From positions 1 to 43,385 of the forward strand of contig NZ_JAJFOW010000050.1 of NCBI RefSeq assembly GCF_020731285.1: DNA of 43,385 nt. The letters run 5' to 3'. Under the pieces are notes generated by a model. That model was not told the DNA's origin. It did no database searches and was given only the letters and a program-made list of their open reading frames with translations. A program made the translations under genes and the position numbers. This document shows positions 32,349 to 40,219 of this stretch, piece after piece. Within the stretch, counting starts at the first letter, position 1, and every line of letters starts with the position of its first letter. Source of the stretch: Cohnella baijiui. GTDB lineage: Bacteria > Bacillota > Bacilli > Paenibacillales > Paenibacillaceae.

Positions 32349-32603
32349 ATGTTGAAATCAACGGGCATTGTACGGAAAGTGGATGAGCTGGGGCGTGTCG
32401 TCATCCCGATCGAGCTGCGCCGGACGCTGGGGATCGGAGAAAAGGATGCGTTGGAGATCTACGTGGATGGCGAGCGGATCATGCTGAAGAAGTACGAGCC
32501 GGCCTGCATCTTCTGCGGCAACGCGGAGAGCGTCACTTACTTCAAAGGAAAAATTGTTTGCAGGGATTGCTTGAAGGATTTGCCTACACCTGTGACAAAT
32601 TAA
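32349..32603 (+). CDS. abrB: Transition-state regulator AbrB
   Basis: The 84-residue product has the AbrB swapped-hairpin domain (MLKSTGIVRKVDELGRVVIP, RRTLGIGEKDALEIYVD) and the C-terminal CIFCGNAESVTYFKG...CRDCLKDL with two Cys pairs. It represses stationary-phase genes during growth. ATG 32349 follows GAAGGAGG; the longer frame to 32268 has no ribosome site. It is convergent with rsmI, as in Bacillus. It has a sigma-A promoter, a Spo0A box and its own terminator. Confidence 0.96.
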   Translation: MLKSTGIVRKVDELGRVVIPIELRRTLGIGEKDALEIYVDGERIMLKKYEPACIFCGNAESVTYFKGKIVCRDCLKDLPTPVTN

Positions 32604-32672
32604 AGAATATACGCTATAATAGAATCGTACTACGCCAAATTGTTAATTCTAACCTTTTTATATCTCCTTGCA

Positions 32673-32708
32673 CCCCTCCCGGACTGGATGATCGGGAGGG
32701 GCTTTTTT
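32673..32708 (+). terminator. Terminator of abrB
   Basis: CCCCTCCCG / CGGGAGGGG perfect 9-bp stem followed by CTTTTTT, 70 nt past the abrB stop. Confidence 0.92.
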
Positions 32709-32773
32709 CTTCGCCGCCGTCTGGGGCGGCTGCAGTTCCGGAGTCAGGACGGCGCATGGCGGTCCGGACGAGA

Positions 32774-32812
32774 CGAACGGCTTCTCCTCTCGACCGAGGG
32801 CGAAGCCGTTCG
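32774..32812 (-). terminator. Hairpin after rsmI
   Basis: Perfect 11-bp stem CGAACGGCTTC / GAAGCCGTTCG with an inner CCTC/GAGG pairing, 13 nt past the rsmI stop. The T tract is weak, so it is only a probable terminator. Confidence 0.6.
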
Positions 32813-32824
32813 TCTTGTTGCAGC

Positions 32825-33889
32825 TTACTTGCCGCCATGCAGCGCCTGGTACACGTCCCGGCGGGAGAGGCCGCGATCCCGCGCGGCGAGGCGCATCGCT
32901 TCCTTGCGGTTGCCGCCGCTCTCGCCGTCCGCGGCTGCGTAATGCGCCACATGCTCCTCGAGCGACAGCCCGCTCCACCAGTTTTCCGCCTGGGCCCCGC
33001 TTTCCGCCCTGCCCGTTTCGCCGGCCGCGCCGAAGGGGCTCGCCCCTTCGATGACGAGGCAGCATTCGCCGAGCGGCGGATGCTCCTCGAGATGTCGGAG
33101 GCAGCTGCGGATCGTGCCGCGGACAACTTCCTCGTGACGCTTCGTCAGCTCGCGGACGATCGCCATTCGCCGGCCGCCCCAGCGCTCGGCCAATCCGGCC
33201 AGCGTCTTCTTGAGCCGATGCGGCGCTTCGTAGAGGATTAGAGTCGCCGTCTCGCGCTCGAGCCCATCGAGGAAAGCGGCGAGGCCCTTGCGCTCCCGCG
33301 GCGGAAAGCCGGCGAACAGGAAGCGCTCCGTCGGCAGACTCGAGATGATCAGGGCGGACAGCGCCGCGTTGGCACCGGGGATCGGCACGATCGGGATGCC
33401 GCGGGCCGCCGCTTGGGCGGCCAGATCGGCGCCGGGATCGGAGATCGCCGGGATGCCGGCGTCGCTGACAAGCGCGATGCTGCTGCCCTCCTCCAGCAGA
33501 CGCAGCAGCTCCGGACCGCTCGCTTCCTTATTATGTTCGTGATAGCTCACGAGACGGCCCGCAATCTCGAAGTGGGTGAGCAGCTTGCGCGTCTGGCGCG
33601 TATCCTCGGCCGCGATGAGATCGGCTTCCTTCAGCGTCCGGATGGCGCGGAAGGTCATGTCCTCCAGGTTGCCGATCGGCGTAGCGACCAGATAGAGCGT
33701 CCCCGGCATGCCGGAAGGCCGCGGCGCGAAGCTTTTTTGCACCTGGGCCTCGGCCTCGTCTCCCTTATCGTCTCCGTCATGGATCGCCGCTGCCGGATTC
33801 GCCGGGTTCAACCCCTTCGGAGGCAGCAGTGCTTCGCCGCCCGTCTCCGGGACCGCGGTCCTAGCTTTCTTGCCCGGTTTGCCCTTCAT
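32825..33889 (-). CDS. rsmI: 16S rRNA (C1402-2'-O) methyltransferase
   Basis: The 354-residue product has the tetrapyrrole-methylase fold (GTLYLVATPIGNLEDMTFRA, ALVSDAGIPAISDPGADL, ILYEAPHRLKKTL, RELTKRHEEVVRG). It methylates the ribose of C1402 in the decoding centre. The first ~60 residues (Lys-, Pro- and Ala-rich, unstructured) are an extension relative to the ~290-residue Bacillus protein. ATG 33889 overlaps the yabB stop (ATGA) with GGAGG before it, which supports this start. A GTG nearer the core is an alternative. A second insert lies before SLEEHVAHY near the C-terminus. Confidence 0.93.
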   Translation of the reverse strand: MKGKPGKKARTAVPETGGEALLPPKGLNPANPAAAIHDGDDKGDEAEAQVQKSFAPRPSGMPGTLYLVATPIGNLEDMTFRAIRTLKEADLIAAEDTRQTRKLLTHFEIAGRLVSYHEHNKEASGPELLRLLEEGSSIALVSDAGIPAISDPGADLAAQAAARGIPIVPIPGANAALSALIISSLPTERFLFAGFPPRERKGLAAFLDGLERETATLILYEAPHRLKKTLAGLAERWGGRRMAIVRELTKRHEEVVRGTIRSCLRHLEEHPPLGECCLVIEGASPFGAAGETGRAESGAQAENWWSGLSLEEHVAHYAAADGESGGNRKEAMRLAARDRGLSRRDVYQALHGGK

Positions 33890-34734
33890 TCGCCGCCCTC
33901 CTCTCTCTGCCCTTCGTCGCCCAATTCCGCCTTGCGGCCATAGAAAATATCCAGCAGCTCTTGGGTATACTGCCGATCTTCGCCTTCGTATACGATAAGC
34001 GGCGGCAGCAGCCGAACCTCGGGCTTGCCCCCGAGGCTCGCTTCGATGAGCACCATGTTCGCCTCGGCGTTGACGCGCGAGTGGACGAAGCGGATCCGCT
34101 TCGGCTCCAGCCGGTAGCGGCTCATCGCACCCAGGATCTCCGCCAGCCGGGACGGCCGATGAACCATCGACACCCGTCCCCCCGGCTTGACGAGCCGCGC
34201 GCAAGCGGCCGTCACCTCCTCCAGCGTGCAGCCCAGCTCGTGCCGGGCCATCGCTTGGTGGAGATTGCCCTTGTGCTCGCCCGTTCCGACGGGCTTGTAC
34301 GGCGGGTTGACCGTGATCGCGTCATAGGCGTCCGAACCGTGCAATGCGGGAAGTTCTTTGAGATTTCCTTCTATTATATAGATGCGATCTTCAAGCCCGT
34401 TGCAGGCGACGCTGCGGCGGGCCATGTCGGCCAGCCGGGGCTGAATCTCGATCCCCTCGATCCGGGCGCCGGTTCGCGTCGAGAGCAGCAGCGGAACGAC
34501 TCCGTTGCCAGTGCACAGATCGAGCACGCGGCCGCGCGGAGGGACACCCGCGAATCGGGCAAGCAGCACGGCGTCCAGCGAAAAGCTGAACACCTCCGAG
34601 CTCTGAATGATCTTCAGCTCCTGGGTCAGCAGGTCGTCCATCCGTTCGCCCGGGAGCAGCCCGACCGTCTTCGTCGATCCTTCCCTATTCAAGGTCAAGC
34701 GAAGCCACCTTCCGTTCCATTTCTCCATGCCCAT
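33886..34734 (-). CDS. yabB: TrmN6-like tRNA methyltransferase (YabB)
   Basis: The 282-residue class I SAM methyltransferase has VLDLCTGNGVVPLLLS, IEGIEIQPRLADMARRSV and the N6-adenine motif ITVNPPYKP. Relatives methylate A37 of tRNA1(Val); the target here is inferred. Start candidates are ATG 34734 and 34728; the region before has no family resemblance. It is coupled to rsmI by a 4-nt overlap. Confidence 0.88.
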   Translation of the reverse strand: MGMEKWNGRWLRLTLNREGSTKTVGLLPGERMDDLLTQELKIIQSSEVFSFSLDAVLLARFAGVPPRGRVLDLCTGNGVVPLLLSTRTGARIEGIEIQPRLADMARRSVACNGLEDRIYIIEGNLKELPALHGSDAYDAITVNPPYKPVGTGEHKGNLHQAMARHELGCTLEEVTAACARLVKPGGRVSMVHRPSRLAEILGAMSRYRLEPKRIRFVHSRVNAEANMVLIEASLGGKPEVRLLPPLIVYEGEDRQYTQELLDIFYGRKAELGDEGQREEGGE

Positions 34735-34799
34735 TAGCTTACTCGATTTGAGGCGGGAATGCCAGTCCGCGTCCCTGCAGGCGACCGGCATCCAAACGC

Positions 34800-34831
34800 A
34801 AAAAAACCGGCATCCCCTACAGGGGTGCCGG
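34800..34831 (-). terminator. Terminator of yabA
   Basis: CCGGCATCCCC / GGGGTGCCGG stem followed by TTTTTTTG on the minus strand, 24 nt past the yabA stop. Confidence 0.9.
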
Positions 34832-34854
34832 AGGATTGCGATGAAAGACCAGCG

Positions 34855-35220
34855 TTACTTACTGAGAAAGGACAAGCAGAACAGGCAATCGCCCTCCATC
34901 CGCAGATGTCCGTAATACACGTTGCAAATATGGAAGCCTTCATGGTACAGACGAGCCAAGTTGTCGTATCCTTCTCCGACTCCAACGGTCAAAGCCGATT
35001 TTTCTTCCCCGGAGACGTCGGCCGGTTCTTCCGCCGCCTCCGGATCCGCGTCGGAGATGGTCTCGCGCTTTAATATTTTCCGTAATTGTTGATTTTCGAT
35101 CCGAAGCCGCTGGTTCTCTTCCACCAATTCCTTAATCTTCAGTTTGAGCGAACCGAAGTCCGAATGCAGGGTTCCCAAGTTAGCCTCGAGTTCGTTTACG
35201 CCTAGGAAAATATCTTTCAT
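34855..35220 (-). CDS. yabA: Replication initiation control protein YabA
   Basis: The 121-residue product has an N-terminal coiled coil (about 8-52; FGSLKLKIKELVEENQRLR) and a C-terminal zinc module (YHEGFHICN, GDCLFC; His97, Cys99, Cys112, Cys115). YabA bridges DnaA and DnaN and limits re-initiation. The middle is acidic and low in complexity. ATG 35220 follows GGTGGAG. Position after ricT is as in Bacillus. Confidence 0.95.
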   Translation of the reverse strand: MKDIFLGVNELEANLGTLHSDFGSLKLKIKELVEENQRLRIENQQLRKILKRETISDADPEAAEEPADVSGEEKSALTVGVGEGYDNLARLYHEGFHICNVYYGHLRMEGDCLFCLSFLSK

Positions 35221-35272
35221 GGGCAACGCTCCACCTCAAGCAACAGGTTATGTCGTGACGTGAAATCTGACT

Positions 35273-36073
35273 TTACTTAACGACGACTTCTTCGAAGGGC
35301 AGCTCCTTGACCTTGCCGACCTCGAACAGCTGCACATGGACGGTGCGGCTTCCGGCGTTCAGACCGACGACTTTGCCGTCTCCGTAAGAGGTGACGACCA
35401 TCTTGCCAACCGCAGGCATCTCTTCCTTGGCGCTCTCATAGTTGTCGTGCTCGAACTTCAAGCAGCACATGAGGCGTCCGCACAGGCCCGAGATCTTCGT
35501 CGGATTGAGCGACAGGTTCTGGTCCTTGGCCATCTTGATCGACACCGGCTCGAAGTCGCCGAGCCAGGACGAGCAGCAGAGCACCCGACCGCAAGGTCCG
35601 ATGCCTCCCAGCATCTTGGCTTCGTCTCGCACCCCGATCTGCCGCAGCTCGATGCGGGTCCGGAAGACGCCTGCCAGATCCTTGACCAGTTCGCGAAAGT
35701 CGACGCGCCCTTCGGCCGTAAAGTAGAAAATGATCTTGTTGCGGTCAAATGTGTATTCCACGTCCACCAGCTTCATGCGCAGCTGATGATCCTTTATTTT
35801 CTGTAGTCCGATCGCGAACGCGTTCTTCGCTGCGCTGCGATTCTCCTCCACCGCATGGGCGTCGGTCTCGCCCGCGATCCGGATGACCCGCTTCAGCGGC
35901 AGGACGACATCCGATTCGCCCACCGTCTTCGGTCCGATGACGACCGTACCGTACTCGACTCCCCGGGCAGTCTCGACGATGACATGCTGATCCTTGATTA
36001 CCGGATGCTCAGCGGGGTCGAAATAATAAACCTTGCCCGCTTTTTTGAAGCGGACCCCGACAACATCGTACAA
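35273..36073 (-). CDS. ricT: RicT (YaaT), Fe-S subunit of the RicAFT complex
   Basis: The 266-residue PSP1-family product has six cysteines in two clusters (Cys161, 166, 167 and Cys198, 203, 204) in GPCGRVLCCSSW and GLCGRLMCCLKFEH. In B. subtilis RicT with RicA and RicF holds Fe-S clusters and directs RNase Y processing, and affects Spo0A phosphorylation. It lies between holB and yabA with 40- and 52-nt gaps in the same operon-like run. Confidence 0.95.
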   Translation of the reverse strand: MYDVVGVRFKKAGKVYYFDPAEHPVIKDQHVIVETARGVEYGTVVIGPKTVGESDVVLPLKRVIRIAGETDAHAVEENRSAAKNAFAIGLQKIKDHQLRMKLVDVEYTFDRNKIIFYFTAEGRVDFRELVKDLAGVFRTRIELRQIGVRDEAKMLGGIGPCGRVLCCSSWLGDFEPVSIKMAKDQNLSLNPTKISGLCGRLMCCLKFEHDNYESAKEEMPAVGKMVVTSYGDGKVVGLNAGSRTVHVQLFEVGKVKELPFEEVVVK

Positions 36074-36113
36074 TATCTACCCCTCCCGCACGCCAGCAGC
36101 CCTCCGCACGGCT

Positions 36114-37097
36114 CTATGTGGCTGTCGCCGCTGACGTCACCAAAAATTGCTCAAAGGCTAACTGCGGCTGCACGTGCGCTTTGATTCGGCGGGATGCGGT
36201 CAGCGCCGCCTCCATCGCCTTCACCCAGTCATCGATGCTGCGGCTCCAGGCCTGCTTGGCCATCCACTCCCCTTGGTCGGGGAACACAAGCCGCTGTTCG
36301 CGCCCGGTCATGACGTAAATCATATCTCTATACCATAAGGCAAACATTTGCAGCAAAAGGTCGCAATGCTCGGCAAGATCCGTCTTAAACACCTGCTGCT
36401 GTGCGGTTAACAGAACAGCGGGGAACCGGGACGGGATCTCCTTGCCTAATTGTATCACTACGTTTCGGATTTCTGCAAACCAATTCTCTTGGGCGAGGGC
36501 GCGGCTGCCGTCGAGTCCGGAGGAGAGATGGACGGCCGCTTTGGCGAGCAGCGGCGGGATCCCTTCGGCGAAGAGCGTCTGCTCAAGCGCGACCGGATCG
36601 CCCGGCACAAAGGGAACGAGCTGCGTCCGGGACGCGATCGTCGGGAGCACAGCTTGCGTGCTTGGCGCGATCAGCATCGCTACGACCGGCGACGGCGGCT
36701 CCTCCAAAAACTTGAGCAAGCTGTTCGCCGCCTGAACCGTCATCGTCTCGGCGCCCTCGATGACATAAATTTTGCGGTCCGCGCTTGCGCTGCGGTAGGA
36801 CAGCTCGCGCTGAAGCTCGCGGATCTGATCGATCTTTACGGTTGCGCCGTCCGGCGCGATCCGGTGCAGATCGGGGTGGTTGCCGTGCAGCACCTTGCGG
36901 CAGGAGAGGCACTCGCCGCAGGCGTCCTCGCCGCCTCTTTCGCACAGCAGCGTCTGGGCGAACGCCTGCGCCATCGCCCGGCGCCCGGTGCCGGCAGGCC
37001 CCGCAAACAAATAAGCGTGGGCGATCTTCCCCGAACGGAGAGCGCCCCGCAGCAGCGTCTTCGCCCGCTCCTGGCCGGGTATGCCGCCAATTGCCAT
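36114..37097 (-). CDS. holB: DNA polymerase III delta-prime subunit
   Basis: The 327-residue clamp-loader AAA+ protein has zinc cysteines Cys52, 60, 63 and 66, DQIRELQRELSYRS, IEGAETMTVQAANSLLKFLEEPP and SRTQLVPF. The P-loop is GPAGTGRR (33-40), with Arg39 where the catalytic Lys is expected, so ATP hydrolysis may be lost, as in E. coli delta-prime. ATG 37097 follows AAAGGAAG; an upstream ATG at 37118 is less likely. Confidence 0.94.
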   Translation of the reverse strand: MAIGGIPGQERAKTLLRGALRSGKIAHAYLFAGPAGTGRRAMAQAFAQTLLCERGGEDACGECLSCRKVLHGNHPDLHRIAPDGATVKIDQIRELQRELSYRSASADRKIYVIEGAETMTVQAANSLLKFLEEPPSPVVAMLIAPSTQAVLPTIASRTQLVPFVPGDPVALEQTLFAEGIPPLLAKAAVHLSSGLDGSRALAQENWFAEIRNVVIQLGKEIPSRFPAVLLTAQQQVFKTDLAEHCDLLLQMFALWYRDMIYVMTGREQRLVFPDQGEWMAKQAWSRSIDDWVKAMEAALTASRRIKAHVQPQLAFEQFLVTSAATAT

Positions 37098-37205
37098 GTT
37101 GCTACGCTTCCTTTCCATTCGACGGCCGCCGCATTCGCCGCGTGGCCGTCGAAGTGATGCCGTTTCCCGTTTGCCCGAGCCGCGCTCGGGCTCAAGCGGG
37201 AAAAC

Positions 37206-37649
37206 CTAAAACACGAGATTGATCAGCAGTCCCCGGATTTCGCCGACCTTCTCGAGCAGCTCGAGACGGCCTTCCTCGTTGTGGAGCAGCTCTTCGCCCA
37301 TCGAGACGAGCATCGTGTCGACTTCTTCGAGGATCTTGTAGCGCTTGCCTCGACCGCGACGATCCCAGCCCTTCGTCTCCTTGAGCCCGATTCCGCGCTT
37401 CACCGTGTCTTCGAGGAAGCTTTTGACCATGATGCGGTACAGCTTCAGTTCCCGCACGGTCATGGAGCGCATGAGTCGGTCGCCCTGCAGCCGGATATCC
37501 TCCAGCTTGCGCTGCAGCTCCTCTTGGGAGCGGCCTTCGTCCGACTGCTTCATGAAGTCGCCGAAGGTCTGCGTCTGCGGCGGCCTCGCGTTCGTCTCGT
37601 TGCGCTGTACCGTATTGTTAAGAGGGAAATACCCCGGTCCGATCTTCAT
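37206..37649 (-). CDS. yaaR: YaaR family protein (DUF327)
   Basis: The 147-residue helical product is recognised as YaaR (RSMTVRELKLYRIMVKSFLEDTVKRGIGL, then YKILEEVDTMLVSMGEELL). The first 45 residues are polar and likely disordered. The function is unknown. It is always close to darA and tmk in related genomes; here it lies 24 nt after darA. Confidence 0.88.
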   Translation of the reverse strand: MKIGPGYFPLNNTVQRNETNARPPQTQTFGDFMKQSDEGRSQEELQRKLEDIRLQGDRLMRSMTVRELKLYRIMVKSFLEDTVKRGIGLKETKGWDRRGRGKRYKILEEVDTMLVSMGEELLHNEEGRLELLEKVGEIRGLLINLVF

Positions 37650-37673
37650 TCCGCGCTCACCGCCCGATGCTCA

Positions 37674-38003
37674 TTAGAAATGTTCGAAGCGCTCGACCGG
37701 CATGACGAAGACGGCCGCGCCGCCTACTTGGACTTCTACCGGGAAAGGAATATAGGAGTCGGCTGCGCCGCTGACGGGGGACACCGGAGTGACCAGCTGA
37801 TCGCGCACTTTGCAGTTCGCGCGGATGACATCGAGCACCTGTTGAACGCGCTCGTCCTCGATGCCGATCAGAAACGTCGTGTTGCCGGCCCGCAGAAACC
37901 CGCCCGTACTGGCAAGCTTGGTCGCGCGGTACCCTTCCTTGATCAGCGCGTTGGAAAGTCTGTTACTGTCTTTGTCTTGAACGACGGCAATAAGCAGCTT
38001 CAT
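37674..38003 (-). CDS. darA: c-di-AMP receptor DarA (PII-like)
   Basis: The 109-residue product, exactly the length of B. subtilis DarA (YaaQ), has MKLLIAVVQDKDSNRLSNAL, ATKLASTGGFLRAGNTTFLIG and VEVQVGGAAVFVMPVERFEHF. It is a trimeric PII-like protein binding c-di-AMP at subunit interfaces. ATG 38003 is 9 nt after GAGAGG; the ATG nine nt upstream is too close to that site. The window also carries a c-di-AMP riboswitch at 29519-29719. Confidence 0.95.
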   Translation of the reverse strand: MKLLIAVVQDKDSNRLSNALIKEGYRATKLASTGGFLRAGNTTFLIGIEDERVQQVLDVIRANCKVRDQLVTPVSPVSGAADSYIPFPVEVQVGGAAVFVMPVERFEHF

Positions 38004-38089
38004 CGGCTTCATCCTCTCTTTGGTTATCGCATCGTATTCCTACTATTATAAATTAGACGCGATGCGGGCGAATTCCTCTTTTCTTCGCC

Positions 38090-38722
38090 TCAATGCGATA
38101 ACCGCGTCTCGAGCCGTGCCCATGCCGCATCCGCGATCCGCTCCGGAGACTCGGACGCATCCAGCGTCACGATCCGATCGGGGAACCGCTCCGCCGCCAG
38201 GCGGAAGCCTTCCCGGACGCGCCGGTGAAAGGATAATCCCTCGAGATCGAGCCGATTGACCTCGCGGCCGGCGTCCGCATGGATGCGGGAGAGCCCCGCT
38301 TCGGGCTCGATATCCAGATACAACGTCAAATCCGGCATGCAATCTTCGATGGCGAACCGGTTGATGTCCCATACTTCGTCGAATCCGAGCCCTCTGGCAT
38401 GGCCTTGGTACGCCAGACTGCTGTCGACGAACCGATCGCACAGGACGATCGCCCCTCTGGCGATCGCGGGCAACACTTTTTCCGCCAGATGCTGTCTCCG
38501 GGCTGCCGCGTAGAGCAGCGCCTCGGTGCGCGCATCCATCGCGGTATGATCCCGGTTCAGGATAACGGCGCGGATCGCTTCGGCGATCGGGATACCCCCT
38601 GGCTCCCGCGTCGCAACGACCTCTTGACCCAACTGCTCGCATCGCCGGACCAGCTGTTCGATGAGTGTCGTCTTGCCGGCGCCTTCCCCGCCTTCAATCG
38701 TGATGAACTTGCCTTGCTTCAC
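38090..38722 (-). CDS. tmk: Thymidylate kinase
   Basis: The 210-residue product phosphorylates dTMP to dTDP. It has the P-loop GEGAGKTT (12-19), DR motif CDRFVDSSLAYQG, TREPGG, and a lid segment NRLDLEGLSFHRRVREGF. Its start lies inside the end of the upstream membrane-protein gene (29-nt overlap), so translation is probably coupled. Place and neighbours match Bacillus. Confidence 0.97.
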   Translation of the reverse strand: MKQGKFITIEGGEGAGKTTLIEQLVRRCEQLGQEVVATREPGGIPIAEAIRAVILNRDHTAMDARTEALLYAAARRQHLAEKVLPAIARGAIVLCDRFVDSSLAYQGHARGLGFDEVWDINRFAIEDCMPDLTLYLDIEPEAGLSRIHADAGREVNRLDLEGLSFHRRVREGFRLAAERFPDRIVTLDASESPERIADAAWARLETRLSH

Positions 38723-40211
38723 CCGTCATGCCCCTCTCTCCCTTACCCCGACGGGCCGTCCGACGACTCGCGATCCCATAGGCGGCCGCATGGACGACGC
38801 CGATGAGGGCGCTTAGGATCATCATATCAAAGCAGACGTTAAACATAAACAAATGCTTGCCGATGTCGGCTTCGCCGTCGCCCACGAGCGGCACCATCCA
38901 GGAGAACAGACCGGCCAGCGCGACGACGGCGAACGTCTCCGCGACGAGCCGAGCCGCCCGGCTGCGCATTCGCTTCCACCACAGCGCCAGAATGGCGAGA
39001 TACCCGGCGAAGAAACCCGTGAACCATCCCAGTGTATGCGGCATATGTGTCCGCTTCCACTCGCTCCAGCCGCTGAAGGCAAAGATGAGGTCACCGCGCT
39101 CGCGTCCTTCGCGCTTGTCGTAATTGCCCAGGTAATAAGGGCGTAACGCAACGCCGTGGTCCGCCCCTTTGGCCAGCTTGTCTGCGAACCGTCCCGGGTG
39201 CCGAAGGTAAAACAAGGCGATGTCCCGGTGACCGAGCTTCTCCAGCACATCTTCGCGAAGCGCCGGATCGTTTTGCGGGATGACCGTGTCTTTTTGGAAA
39301 AAATTCGTCCCCGCGAGACCCGCGTACCGCTCCGGGATGCCCAGTTCCCGCATGTCCCCGGACACGTCCGGGGAATCCTTGAGAATGCCGAAAAAAATCG
39401 TCTGATAGAGATTGATGTGCCTCAGCTTGTCGGGGGCGATCGCGATCATCAAGACGGAGGCGAGCAGCAGGACGCCCGTCCCTGCCAGCACCCGGCGATG
39501 CCAGAAACGGTCGGCGCGCAGCGCCAGCATTCGCCAGGCGAGTACGGCGAAGGCGAAGCCGAGCGGCGCGTTCTGGATCTTGGAGGTCGCGACCGCGATG
39601 GCGGCGGCGATGAAGCCGGCGAACAGCCAGGCGGACGGCTGCCGGCTCCGCGCGAGCGCGACGGCGCAGGCGACGGCGAGCAGCATGCCGACAAGGGCGA
39701 AGGGCTCGCCGAAGAAAGATTGAAAATAAGCGGCATATCCGATATCGCCGAATACAATCAGCAGGGCGGCGCCAAGAAGCCCCGCGACAAGCCCTGTCAG
39801 CACCCGGCTCCGGGTCGCGGGCGCATGCCGGACCAGCAGACCGACGGCCGCCAGCATCAGGATCGAATAGCAAGCGCCCAGGACGCGAATGTCGAATACG
39901 CGCGAATTGAAGAGCCTCCCGATCCATCCCGCGATCGCGACGAGCACGACATGCGTCGACACGTAACCACCCGACGTGTAGCCCCCATAGCCGAATTCGC
40001 GATGGGCATAACCAAAGTAGCGGTCCGCGTAGCTCTCCTGCGGATCGGGATAAGCGATCCCCGCCGCCCCCATGACGCGAATGAAATCGCCGTTGTCGGC
40101 GACGCCGACGACCGGCGGAATCATGAGCAGATAGACGAGCAATACGGCGCCCGCGGCGACGGCGAGCCAAGACAGGCCATAGCGAATGTCGCGCTCCGGC
40201 TCCAAAGGCAA
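38694..40211 (-). CDS. Polytopic membrane protein, possibly GT-C/WsfD-like
   Basis: The product has about 505 residues and about ten transmembrane helices. An extracellular loop follows the first helix (VVGVADNGDFIRVMGAAGIAYPD; acidic D-x-x-D near the start is typical of GT-C enzymes). It resembles the WsfD-type putative glycan transferases described in Paenibacillus S-layer glycosylation clusters, but I hold that lightly. The reading frame has no ATG near its beginning. TTG 40211 is my choice; an AGGAGGAG site lies inside the end of the preceding gene. It overlaps tmk by 29 nt. Confidence 0.75.
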   Translation of the reverse strand: MPLEPERDIRYGLSWLAVAAGAVLLVYLLMIPPVVGVADNGDFIRVMGAAGIAYPDPQESYADRYFGYAHREFGYGGYTSGGYVSTHVVLVAIAGWIGRLFNSRVFDIRVLGACYSILMLAAVGLLVRHAPATRSRVLTGLVAGLLGAALLIVFGDIGYAAYFQSFFGEPFALVGMLLAVACAVALARSRQPSAWLFAGFIAAAIAVATSKIQNAPLGFAFAVLAWRMLALRADRFWHRRVLAGTGVLLLASVLMIAIAPDKLRHINLYQTIFFGILKDSPDVSGDMRELGIPERYAGLAGTNFFQKDTVIPQNDPALREDVLEKLGHRDIALFYLRHPGRFADKLAKGADHGVALRPYYLGNYDKREGRERGDLIFAFSGWSEWKRTHMPHTLGWFTGFFAGYLAILALWWKRMRSRAARLVAETFAVVALAGLFSWMVPLVGDGEADIGKHLFMFNVCFDMMILSALIGVVHAAAYGIASRRTARRGKGERGMTGEARQVHHD

Positions 40212-40219
40212 GGAACGAA

